From assembly GCA_900105895.1 (NCBI GenBank), contig FNSH01000001.1, positions 930,001 to 994,000 on the forward strand: 64,000 nucleotides of DNA, in the 5' to 3' direction. Made by a program: the position numbers and the translations under genes. The notes under the pieces were generated by a model. The model was given only the letters and a program-made list of their open reading frames with translations, was not told where the DNA came from and did not search any database. This DNA comes from Atopobium minutum. Its GTDB lineage: Bacteria; Actinomycetota; Coriobacteriia; Coriobacteriales; Atopobiaceae. Shown here in pieces: positions 52,999 through 62,300 of this stretch (position 1 is its first letter; each line of letters opens with the position of its first letter).

Positions 52999-53982
52999 CT
53001 AACTGGCCCAAAAATCACGACGCAGGTCTTCTCGGTTAGCTTGCTTACACTTTTTCATAATGTTGTGTAGGTGAGTTTTGATGGTACCTTCGGCCAAAAT
53101 GAGCTCATTAGCAATCTCACGGTTGCTCTTACCCTGCATAGCAAGACCCAAAATCTCGCGCTCGCGCTTGGATAAGCCGTGTGCAGAAGCATAAGCGGGC
53201 AGACGATCTTCGATGTGGACCGTAAGACGGTTTGCTTCGGCTTCGTCTGCCTTTGCCTCTGGGGGTTCATTAAAGTGAAGGCTTATGATCTCAAAGGCGG
53301 GGCGCACTACGGTATAGGCAAGATACAGCATCGTGATGTTCTCGGAAAAATTACGGGACGAGAGAAACAGCGCTGCAAAGATGCTGTCCTGTCCAGGGAT
53401 GGGCAGGTTAAGAATTACAATGCTGTCTTCGATAAGGATGCAGATAATCAAAACGCTTAAGATAGCCATCATGTTGACGCGCTTGGTAAGTCGCTGATGC
53501 ATGATTTCATCGTTGCTTTTGTGGTAGCGATAGCGTGCATAAATAAGGCAGGCTATGAGTGAGATTTGTCGCATAGTGTAAAAGAGCCATTGTTTAAATG
53601 GGCCATAGGGTAGCGTCACTATAATAAGGGTGCACACAATAATAAAGATGACGGTAGGGATGACCACAGCTCGCGCGTGGTATACGTCAACAATGTCGAG
53701 GACGACGCACCAGAAGCAAGACAGAATTGCGGCGCCAATAAGAATGCGGAATGCGGGAAGGTCAACGCTGTAATAATTGGATGGGTTGATCGTAGAAATG
53801 TTTTGCACCATCCATTCGGAACCAAAGATGCTTGCAAGCTCCGCAAAATAGAAAATAAAGAATAATGCTTGCGGGATATAGCGATTTCTATGAGAGACGG
53901 CATAGGCTGCACCACAGATGCTGGCCGTTGCAATACATATAAAAAGTAACGCAATGGTATACACGAAAAAGAATAAACTCAT
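52999..53982 (-). CDS. Membrane-bound LuxR-family regulator, AguR candidate
   Basis: A 327-residue protein with about seven hydrophobic segments in residues 1-235 and a C-terminal LuxR/GerE helix-turn-helix (LSKREREILGLAMQGKSNREIANELILAEGTIKTHLHNIM in continuous overlap, about 265-310). It has no receiver domain, so it is a one-component sensor in the membrane. It is divergent from the agmatine/putrescine antiporter. In Lactococcus and Enterococcus the agmatine operon is activated by AguR, also a membrane LuxR-type protein, so the same role is likely here (inference). Confidence 0.82.
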   Translation of the reverse strand: MSLFFFVYTIALLFICIATASICGAAYAVSHRNRYIPQALFFIFYFAELASIFGSEWMVQNISTINPSNYYSVDLPAFRILIGAAILSCFWCVVLDIVDVYHARAVVIPTVIFIIVCTLIIVTLPYGPFKQWLFYTMRQISLIACLIYARYRYHKSNDEIMHQRLTKRVNMMAILSVLIICILIEDSIVILNLPIPGQDSIFAALFLSSRNFSENITMLYLAYTVVRPAFEIISLHFNEPPEAKADEAEANRLTVHIEDRLPAYASAHGLSKREREILGLAMQGKSNREIANELILAEGTIKTHLHNIMKKCKQANREDLRRDFWAS

Positions 53983-54211
53983 GGCAGCGTCTCATTTCTA
54001 ACGATATAAACCCCTTGAGTTATATGGCTAACTCTAGCTTAGGTAAACCTGGGCTCTATCAGTAGTTTATTGGGGTTTAAAAACCGTCAACATTCATAAA
54101 CTCAAATGAGCTGGACCAACAGGCTCATAAGTTCCATCGTAAAAGATGAAATCGCGTGCAATAAAAGTGCATGCTCATGTAGCTTACATCCTTTTGAAAG
54201 GAGGTTGCACA
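53983..54211. promoter_or_regulatory. Divergent control region of the agmatine genes
   Basis: 229 bases between the regulator and the antiporter. TAAACCCC (54007-54014) and GGGGTTTA (54072-54079) form an inverted repeat 57 bases apart around AGGTAAACCT, a plausible activator-binding arrangement. AAAGGAGG at 54197 is the antiporter's ribosome binding site. A clear -35/-10 pair was not fixed. Confidence 0.45.
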
Positions 54212-55669
54212 ATGGAGAAGAAAAAATTCAGTTTCTTGAGCGTGATTCTTTCTGTGATCTGCGTTGTGTTTGTAGCGGAAGCTGCAGCACCGGCAGCAGC
54301 CATTGGCAACGCACAGTTCTTCTGGTGGATCTTTTTGATCATCACCTTTTTGCTTCCCTACGGTATGGTTGTTGCTGAGCTCGGCACTACCTATGATTCC
54401 GATGGTGGTCTGTACGACTGGATTCGTGAGGCCTTTGGTGACAAGTGGGGCGCCCGTGTCGCTTGGTATTACTGGATTAACTATCCTTTATGGATTGCTT
54501 CTTGTGCAACGCTGTTTCCGGACATCCTTGGCATGGTTTTTGGTATTGAGTTTACTATGGTTGCTAAGATGGCTATTGAGCTGGCCTTTGTCTGGGTCGT
54601 TGTCATTATGTCGTTCTCAAAGGTGTCTGACTCCGAGTGGATCCTAAACGGTGGCGCCATTATTAAAGTAGCCATTGCAGTTATTGTTGGTGCTCTTGGG
54701 ATTTGGTATGCAACGCAAAACGGCTTTGCTTCCAATATGTCCGCACAAACCTTCCTTCCTAGCTTTGATGGCTCTGCGCTTACCAATTTGTCCATCATTC
54801 TCTTTAATTTTATGGGCTTTGAAGTGGTGTGCACCTTTGCCTCTGATATGGAGCATCCCGAGAAAGACATTCCAAAGGCAATCATTCTGGGCGGTCTAGC
54901 AATTGCAGCCATTTACCTCTTTGCATCCTTTGGTATTGGCGCGGCTATTCCTGCGGACGCAATCGATCCTGACTTTGGCATGATTGTTGCCGTTCAGACT
55001 ATGGTTGGCAGCTCACCAATTTTTGGCATCATTTCTATTGCCTTTTTGCTTACGCTTTTTGCCAATATGGCTTCTTGGTCCTTTGGTGTGAACTTTGTTG
55101 CAGATTATGCAGCAAAACACGGCAATATGCCTCAGGTCTTTGCACGGGAGAGTACAAAGACCGAGATGCCCAACGGTGCTGCTATCGTAGACGGAGTGGT
55201 GGCTTCTTTAGCCCTGTGTCTGCAGCTCATTCCCAATGAGACCATCTCAAACAATATCTTCTGGATGCTTTTCTCGATGAACGTGGTGTTTTTGCTCATC
55301 AGCTACATCCCCATGTTCCCAGCCTTCCTCAAGCTGCGTAAAGTTGATCCGGGTCGCGAGCGCGTGTTTAAATTCCCCTTTAAGGGTGCCATGCAGATGG
55401 TGGCCTTGGTTGTCCCTGCAATCGAGCTGGTGCTTTGCATTATTGCAACCATTGTTCTTCCTGGCTTTGAGGGTGACTGGAGCTTCTTCATTGGTACTGT
55501 TGTATTTATTTTGCTTGGTGAGGTAGTCCGGATATGGTCTGCTCGTGGCCGCAAGGTGGAATATGCGGGCCTTACTCCCGAACTTGCCGCTCAACGCCTT
55601 GCCGATGAAGGCCTTGAAGGAAAGACCGACAATTCCGTCGATACAGCTGTTGATAAGCCCGGGGAATAA
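54212..55669 (+). CDS. aguD: Agmatine/putrescine antiporter, APC family
   Basis: A 485-residue transporter of the amino acid-polyamine-organocation superfamily with about 12 membrane spans and a charged C-terminal tail. It starts KFSFLSVILSVICVVF and carries GGLYDWIREAFG and FNFMGFEVVCTFASDMEHPEKDIPKA, typical of GadC/AguD-type exchangers. By context it should import agmatine and export putrescine without energy cost. ATG 54212 follows AAAGGAGG; the frame is open from 54146, but that start lacks a site. ptcA and aguA follow on the same strand. Confidence 0.85.
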   Translation: MEKKKFSFLSVILSVICVVFVAEAAAPAAAIGNAQFFWWIFLIITFLLPYGMVVAELGTTYDSDGGLYDWIREAFGDKWGARVAWYYWINYPLWIASCATLFPDILGMVFGIEFTMVAKMAIELAFVWVVVIMSFSKVSDSEWILNGGAIIKVAIAVIVGALGIWYATQNGFASNMSAQTFLPSFDGSALTNLSIILFNFMGFEVVCTFASDMEHPEKDIPKAIILGGLAIAAIYLFASFGIGAAIPADAIDPDFGMIVAVQTMVGSSPIFGIISIAFLLTLFANMASWSFGVNFVADYAAKHGNMPQVFARESTKTEMPNGAAIVDGVVASLALCLQLIPNETISNNIFWMLFSMNVVFLLISYIPMFPAFLKLRKVDPGRERVFKFPFKGAMQMVALVVPAIELVLCIIATIVLPGFEGDWSFFIGTVVFILLGEVVRIWSARGRKVEYAGLTPELAAQRLADEGLEGKTDNSVDTAVDKPGE

Positions 55670-55680
55670 AGAGTAAATGC

Positions 55681-55716
55681 CCTCTATCCATTATTAATAT
55701 TAATGATGGATAGAGG
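55681..55716 (+). other. Long hairpin between aguD and ptcA
   Basis: CCTCTATCCAT pairs perfectly with ATGGATAGAGG around an AT-rich 14-base loop, with no T-run. It may be an mRNA stability element or a partial attenuator that sets antiporter and enzyme levels apart. Confidence 0.7.
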
Positions 55717-55911
55717 GGTGCCAAAATTGCGGGGCATCAGAGCTTATGAGGGAGTTTAGGTTAGGTATAGCTACCGCTGATATTTAAACACCAAGGATAA
55801 ACTCGCTTTTTTGTTGCAAGTGGTTAAGGTTGAAGGTGTAAGAATGCAGCACCGCCAGCTACTTGGCTGTCCAGTAAAGCAATTGAGCAATTCAGTAAAG
55901 GAGAGTGTCTC

Positions 55912-56991
55912 ATGGCAATGCCTAAGGATTTTATCGATACCAATGATTTTACTAAGGAAGAGATTCTAGCCATTGAAGATCTTGCCATTGCAATGAAGAA
56001 GGCCATCAAGGTTGATGGATATTATCCTCATCTTCTTCGTAACAAGTCTCTTGGCATGATTTTCCAACAGGTATCTACCCGCACCCGTCTTTCTTTTGAG
56101 ACTGCTATGACCGACCTCGGTGGCCATGCGCAGTTCTATGGCCCTGGCACCATTCAGCTTGGCGGCCACGAATCTTTGGGGGATACCGCTCGCGTTATGG
56201 GCTCCTTGCTCGACATCATGATGGCTCGCGTTAATCGTCACAAGGATGTAGCGGGTCTTGCTCAGGGCTCCGCGGTTCCCGTCATCAATGGCATGTCCGA
56301 GTTCAACCACCCCACGCAGGAGATGGGCGACCTCATGACGATGCTCGAGAACCTGCCCGAGGGCAAGAAGATCGAGGACTGCACCCTCGCCTTCATTGGT
56401 GACGCAACCCAGGTCTGCGTCTCCCTCATGTTCATCGCTTCCAAGGTCGGCATGAAGTTCGTCCAGTTCGGACCTAAGGGTCACCAGGTGTGCGACGGTG
56501 GTTTGCACGTGGGCACCAAGGAGGAGCGTGCGGCGTTTGGCCGCCAGCTCATGGAGATTGGCGAGAAAAACTGCAAGGAGTCTGGCGGCACCATTGTTAT
56601 CTCTGACGACATTGAGTGCATCAAGGGCGCAGACTTTATCTACACCGACGTGTGGTATGGCCTGTACGATGAGGAGGAGTCTGGCGAGAACTACATGGAT
56701 GTTTTCTATCCTAAGTACCAGGTAACCATGGACATGATGAACTATGCTGGCCCCAACTCAAAATTCATGCACTGCCTGCCCGCCACTCGCAACGAGGAAG
56801 TAACCGACGAGGTTATGGATAGTCCCGAGCGCTCCCTGTGCTGGGATGAGGCTGAAAATCGTAAGCACTCCATCCGCGCTCTTCTCGCCACACTGGGTAA
56901 GCGCACTCCCCTCAACGACGAGGATGTTGAGTATTCCGCTAAGGCAGAGCTCCACGCTGCTCTCGATAAAATCAACGAGCTTCAGGCATAA
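55912..56991 (+). CDS. ptcA: Putrescine carbamoyltransferase
   Basis: A 359-residue transcarbamylase that phosphorolyses N-carbamoylputrescine to putrescine and carbamoyl phosphate. The carbamoyl-phosphate loop STRTR is residues 55-59, HPTQEMGDL follows near 134, and HCLPA near 276. The segment [14 protein letters not shown] and the overall length suit PtcA rather than ornithine carbamoyltransferase, in agreement with the agmatine deiminase next door. GGAGAG precedes the ATG. Codon use is strongly biased. aguA starts 27 bases after its stop. Confidence 0.9.
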   Translation: MAMPKDFIDTNDFTKEEILAIEDLAIAMKKAIKVDGYYPHLLRNKSLGMIFQQVSTRTRLSFETAMTDLGGHAQFYGPGTIQLGGHESLGDTARVMGSLLDIMMARVNRHKDVAGLAQGSAVPVINGMSEFNHPTQEMGDLMTMLENLPEGKKIEDCTLAFIGDATQVCVSLMFIASKVGMKFVQFGPKGHQVCDGGLHVGTKEERAAFGRQLMEIGEKNCKESGGTIVISDDIECIKGADFIYTDVWYGLYDEEESGENYMDVFYPKYQVTMDMMNYAGPNSKFMHCLPATRNEEVTDEVMDSPERSLCWDEAENRKHSIRALLATLGKRTPLNDEDVEYSAKAELHAALDKINELQA

Positions 56992-57018
56992 CGTAACGGC
57001 TTAACAAGGAGGTTTTGT

Positions 57019-58221
57019 ATGCGTACTATTACCGAATCCGAGTCCACCCCTAAGGCAGATGGCTTTTTTATGCCCGCAGAGTTTGCTCCGCAAGACCGCG
57101 TTTGGATGGGCTGGCCTCATCGCACTGACACCTGGGCGCACGGTGCAAAGCCTGCCCAAGAGCAATATGCAAATGTGGCGCGCGCCATCGCGGAGTTTAC
57201 CCCTGTTGTCATGTGCACCAACCAGGCAGATTATGCAAACTGCAAGGCCGTGTTTGAGGATGATGAGAACGTAACGGTTCTGGAGATGACCACCGATGAC
57301 GCTTGGTTCCGCGACACCGGCGCAACGTACGTAATCAACGGCAAGGGCGAGAAGCGCGCCAACCATTGGCACTTTAACGCTTACGGCGGCATGGTTGATG
57401 GACTGTATTTCCCCTGGGACAAGGACGAGCAAATCGCTTTGAAGATGGCAGAGTTTTCTGGCGTTCGCAGGTATCGTCCTGACGACCTGATTCTTGAGGG
57501 CGGTTCCATTACCGTTGATGGCGAGGGCACTGTCATTGTTACCGATCAGTGCCTGCTATCGCCTGGCCGCACTGCTTCGGCAGTTCGCGTGGATGAACCT
57601 AATGCGGGCATTTGGCCGAGCTTTGCCCTTAAATACCAGCCTTGGAGTGAGGAGCTTCGTGAGTACATGACCGAGCACCTTAAGGAGTACTTGGGTGTCG
57701 AGAAGGTTATCTGGGTTAAAGAGGGTATTGATCCAGAGGAGACCAACGGTCACATTGATGATGTTGCTACCTTTGTTGCACCGGGTGTAGTGACGGTTAT
57801 TTGGACTGACGATCCTGACTATCCGTTCTATAACCAGTGCCATGCAGCGTATGAAACCCTCTCCAACGCAACTGATGCAAAGGGCCGCAAGCTCAAGGTA
57901 TACAAGCTTCCCATGCCCGTGAACCCCCTGTTTATGAGCCAAGAAGCCTGTGATTCTATCGATATTGATGAGAACGCAGAGCCCCGTGTTCCCGATGAGC
58001 CCCTCATTGCGTCATACATGAATTACCTAGTAACCAACAAGGGTGTTATCACTCCTCAGTATGGCGATAAGAACGACGCACTTGCCCTTGAGACCCTTCA
58101 GAAGATATACGATGAAACCTGGGGCGAGGGTGAGTACACGGTAGTAGGCGTCCAGTCTGAGCAGGTAGTGTACGGTGGAGGCAATATCCACTGCATCACT
58201 CAGCAGGAGCCTTCCGCTTAA
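57019..58221 (+). CDS. aguA: Agmatine deiminase
   Basis: A 400-residue guanidine-group hydrolase of the peptidyl-arginine-deiminase family that turns agmatine into N-carbamoylputrescine and ammonia. It has MPAEFAPQDRVWMGWPHR, DDAWFRDTGATYV with the Asp pair, NAYGG, LEGGSITVDGEGT, and GHIDDVATFV with the catalytic His. The catalytic Cys is C392 in GGGNIHC. It is some 30 residues longer than typical AguA, mostly through insertions in the second half. AAGGAGG precedes the ATG. With arcC it completes an ATP-yielding route. Confidence 0.94.
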   Translation: MRTITESESTPKADGFFMPAEFAPQDRVWMGWPHRTDTWAHGAKPAQEQYANVARAIAEFTPVVMCTNQADYANCKAVFEDDENVTVLEMTTDDAWFRDTGATYVINGKGEKRANHWHFNAYGGMVDGLYFPWDKDEQIALKMAEFSGVRRYRPDDLILEGGSITVDGEGTVIVTDQCLLSPGRTASAVRVDEPNAGIWPSFALKYQPWSEELREYMTEHLKEYLGVEKVIWVKEGIDPEETNGHIDDVATFVAPGVVTVIWTDDPDYPFYNQCHAAYETLSNATDAKGRKLKVYKLPMPVNPLFMSQEACDSIDIDENAEPRVPDEPLIASYMNYLVTNKGVITPQYGDKNDALALETLQKIYDETWGEGEYTVVGVQSEQVVYGGGNIHCITQQEPSA

Positions 58222-58272
58222 GTGAACATGCGCTAAAGTAGGCCTTTCGCCTCAGAAGAACGCGCTTATGAT

Positions 58273-58309
58273 AAGGGTCCTTCGCGTGCATGCGTTGGAC
58301 CCTTTTGTT
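58273..58309 (+). terminator. Terminator of the agmatine operon
   Basis: AAGGGTCC pairs with GGACCCTT around a 16-base loop containing GCATGC, followed by TTGTTAT. Confidence 0.85.
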
Positions 58310-58377
58310 ATAGCAAGATTGTCGTGCTGGTAATCCTACGCTGACGGGCTGCCATATCAACGGGTTTCCGACCAGCA

Positions 58378-58425
58378 ACCCTACACCAACATGCCTCTAC
58401 GCCAGCACGCCCCTACGCCAGCAGG
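58378..58425. repeat. Three degenerate 16-bp tandem units
   Basis: Units at 58378, 58394 and 58410 share the pattern CTACGCCAGCA with small changes. The last unit runs into the 3' end of the acetyltransferase gene, suggesting duplication of its stop region. Confidence 0.6.
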
Positions 58426-59069
58426 TCGCCATAGAGAAAACTCGCCCAGCCAGGATCATTGGGGTCAGGGTTTTCTTGGATGCGCTGCATGCCTCGGTGC
58501 TCATAGAAATGCCAGTTAGAAGACGTATCGGTCGTTAAGAAAAATCCTGGAGCGCCAGCTTCCTTAAAGAGCTTGAGCATACCGTCTATGAGCCTGCCGC
58601 CAACACCCTTGCCGTGAAGGGCGGGCTCCAGCATTAAGAGATTCAGTTCTGCTTGCGCATAGGGATTGTCGGGGTTATTGGCGATAAAATCGTCGGCTAT
58701 TTTATGCTCACGCAAATCGCCAAAAAGATTTCCTTCAAGCCTACGGCTCTGGGTTTGTTCAACGCGGGTGTTGCCCTTCTCTATCAACTCTTCTAAGCGT
58801 GGTCTCCATTTTTCAACAAAGGTTTGTTTGCCATGGGGACTCAGTCCACCAAGGCAAACGCCTACAACTACACCGTCTTTCTCGGCAACGTAGCCAAGGG
58901 GCGAGCGCAGCAAAGAACCAGCTAAGCTAAGGGAGCCACACAAAATTTTGTCATCAGGAAGTTCAACAGTCTTCGTCCAAATGTGGGTGTACAGAGTGGC
59001 AACATCCATAAAGTCATGGTCTTCAAACATACGGAACGTAATGCCCAGATCGTCGATTGGCTCACCCAT
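58413..59069 (-). CDS. GNAT-family N-acetyltransferase
   Basis: A 218-residue protein of the GCN5-related acetyltransferase fold. LGYVAEKDGVVVGVCLGG is the central beta-strand pair, and the acetyl-CoA site reads LMLEPALHGKGVGGRLIDGML, the V/I-x-x-x-x-R/Q-x-x-G-x-G/A pattern with HGKGVG. FFLTTDTSSNWHFYEHRGM is the usual C-terminal part. A roughly 60-residue insertion between the first strands is unusual. The substrate cannot be told. AAGGAG precedes the ATG, which is overlapped by a long inverted repeat. Confidence 0.82.
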   Translation of the reverse strand: MGEPIDDLGITFRMFEDHDFMDVATLYTHIWTKTVELPDDKILCGSLSLAGSLLRSPLGYVAEKDGVVVGVCLGGLSPHGKQTFVEKWRPRLEELIEKGNTRVEQTQSRRLEGNLFGDLREHKIADDFIANNPDNPYAQAELNLLMLEPALHGKGVGGRLIDGMLKLFKEAGAPGFFLTTDTSSNWHFYEHRGMQRIQENPDPNDPGWASFLYGDLLA

Positions 59070-59079
59070 GATTGCTCCT

Positions 59080-59143
59080 TTGTAGTTACAGACCGCATCT
59101 CTTAAGCAGTCAAAAAATATTACTTATTTCATTGTAACTACAA
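59080..59143. promoter_or_regulatory. Inverted repeat in the divergent region before the GNAT gene
   Basis: TTGTAGTTACA (59080-59090) and TGTAACTACAA (59133-59143) are perfect 11-bp inverted copies 42 bases apart, next to the GNAT start. They could be paired operator halves. The rest of the 310-base divergent gap (to 59379) holds the promoter for the large peptidase, without a feature I can fix. Confidence 0.5.
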
Positions 59144-59379
59144 GCCGTCAAAAAGCGCTCTGATTATCTGTAGGCGGGCAGTAAAGCTGTGCTAGGCGGT
59201 CTTTTATTTTTGTATCAGCACACATACTGTGCGGCGCCTCACGTGCCAAACCGTTCGCCTGATATAACATACGTCTATCGAATATCGCCCTGCGGTCAGA
59301 GCAGTGAAGTTTTCTTGTCGATACCATATGGTTTGCATGTATTTGTTTCTGTGTTTTCGTGAAGAAGGAAGGTGAGTTC

Positions 59380-62300
59380 ATGGCATCCCAACAAAACAGG
59401 AAGAAAGCTGTAATTGCAGCTCTCGTCCTTAGCTTGGGCTTGGGAACGGTGGCAGCTCCTCCGTTAGCCAACTTTGTTAATCAGCGCGCCTTACTCGCAA
59501 CGGTTGCTCAGGCCGAAGCGGCAGGGAAGTTTGAACGTACTGATGCGAAGGCAGTTGCAGGTCAAAAGGTGGGCATCTCCATGACGGAGGAGCGCTCCTA
59601 TAAGGCAACAGTTCCCACAAAGGCTACGAGCGTAGCAGAACTTCAGCAGCAGATTGATGATGGTAAGGTTACCTGGACCCTGTCTCGCGATAAGGGCATT
59701 ATGCCTGACGAGGTGTACCCCAAACAGTATCTGGGCGGACCTTTGGCAGACTGGAAAACAGTAGCTACTCAGCTAAGTAAGAACAACAAAATTCCCTCTC
59801 AGCCCATGTTTAACGACATTACCATGAAGGCAGAAGAGGTAGATGGTATTCCAAGCATCGTTCTTACCTTTAGCAACAAGATGCTTTTTGGTGTTGACGG
59901 TCTTGATTTGCGCGCCCGTGCTTTAGTGCGTTCCGCGATGCTTGACTATACCGGCACATTTAAGCTGGCTTGTTCTGTAGACGGCACCGAGCTGTACAGC
60001 ACCGATGTTGATCTCAGGCCCTACGATGAGTTCCGTACTCAGGATGAGATTTATCAGGAACTCCCCGAGCTTGTAGCACAGGCTAACGCCAATGGTATGT
60101 ATGCAGAGATCCGTGAGCTGGGCAAGACGGTACAGGGTCGCCCCATTCAGGCTGTCTTTGTAGCTAAGTCTAAGGAAGACTTGGACAACTACCAGGCGCT
60201 CAAGCAGCGTATGGAGTCCGAGCCTGCTAAGGTTCAAGAAGAGGTGAAGGCTGGCACGCTTAAGTATAAGGTACCTGTTGTATACAGCAACGTTCATGCA
60301 GATGAGATCGTAGCTGTAGACGCAGTCATGCAGTTCATGCGCGACCTTTCCACCGGCAAGCCTCTTGAGTACAAGACCGTAACCGGCCTCACCGATGCTG
60401 GTAAGCAGGAGCTTGCCACTGAGATGGACGCAGATGGTAAGGTCTGGTCTGACCTTATTAAGGACAAGGTCACCGGTATTGGTTATTTGCGCGGCGATGG
60501 CGGCGGCGGTAGTGTTGATTCTGCAGATCTGACCGAAGAGCAACTTGACAAGTACTACAACAGGGAGACCAGGACCTTTGATCCCTCCAAGCTGTTGGAC
60601 GACATGTTCTTCGTACTCATTCCTTCCGAGAATGCAGACGCTCGTGCGGTAAACGTCCGCACTAACGCCAATATGTTTGACCTCAACCGCGACAACACCT
60701 ATCAGACACAGCCCGAAACTCAGGCAATGTCTGGTTTCCTGTCTCAGTGGAACCCTCTGTCCCTGCACGAGGTACACGGTTACTATGAGCAGTATCAGGT
60801 AGAGCCCTGCTCTCCTACGCATGACCCCAACAACGAGTATGACCTGTTTATTGATACAGCACTCGAGCAGGGTGAGGCATTCATGGGCGCATCCATCTCC
60901 AACAATGCGACCATCAATTCTGTACAGATGCCCATGCGTGACTATCTCGAGAAGAAAAGCGATGGCTCCAAGTATTGGGGCACTCCATTTGACGACATGT
61001 CTACGAGCTACACACCTCAGTACGCCATGATGCACGGTACCAATGCCTACACTGTTGAGGCTCCAAACGCAAATGTGGATGCTGTATATGCTCTTGAGTA
61101 TGGCTTTATCGGCAACGCAGACTTTATCGCTGCTAATAAGGATCGTATGTTCCTCAACCAGCTTGAGCGCTTCCGTCGTGGTATTGAGAACATCGATGCG
61201 GACACCATTCGTCCTTACTACGTAAACCAGTATGACGAGGCTGGTGCCGAGGCTGATACCTTCCGTCCTCAGAACAATGAGAACCACAATTTCTTCCCCG
61301 AGTATTACGTCATTCCTATGGACACTCAAAGTCAGCAGGATCGTGCTGCTGCAAGCAAGACTATTGCTCTGCTTTTGCACAATGGCGTAAAGATCGACCA
61401 GCTTAACAAGGACGTAACCGTTGGCGACAAGACCTATGCTGCCGGTACCGTTATTGTTAATATGCACCAAGCCAAGCGTAATATGGCTAACTGCGTTCTG
61501 TACCCCAACCTGGTAATTTCCGATTGGGCTCAGTACACGCTGTATTCCGAGCCAGTAACCAATTTTGCTGAGTTCCGCGGCTTTGATATGGATACCATCC
61601 GCAAGGTTGGTGTCTTTGCTGCAGACGCTATGGATCAGATCACCGAGGCTCCCAAGACCGCAACGGTGTATGAGGGCCAGGGTTGCATCTCTATTATTAA
61701 GAACAACGGCCTTGACGCCATCAATGCAGTAAACGCTCTGCTTAAGGATGGCAAGAACGTTGGTCTTATCACCGAGGGCGAGCATGCCGGTAGCTATGTG
61801 GTAGCAGCTGCTGACCTCAGCACGGTTCAGGACAAGTGGACCTTGGATGTAGTAAGCACCGAGGAAGCTCCTAAGGCTAAGAAACTTAACAATGCTATCA
61901 AGGCATATGTTCCCGCTGGTAGTTCTGACTTTGTTACCGATGCAGATGGTAACGAGGTTGGTATGAAGGGCTATCGTAATCGTCTGAGCACCGAGTATGG
62001 TTGGGACATCTTTGCTCTCCAGACTCAGATGGGCTTTGAGCTTACTAATAACCTGGACGAGGCTAACGTTATTGTTGGCTCTCAGTATCCTATAAATGCA
62101 GATGAGGTAGCCGCCAAGGTTAAGGCTGGCATTCCTTATGTTGCCTATACGCCAGATGCCATGCAGTTCCTCAAGGATTATGACCTTATGCCTGGCTTTG
62201 CAGCCGAGCCCGATAATGACTGGTGGGGCTATGACGCCTTTAGTAAGGTTGAGTTCCCCGAGGATGACATCATTACTGCCACCTACAAAAATGAAGGCGA

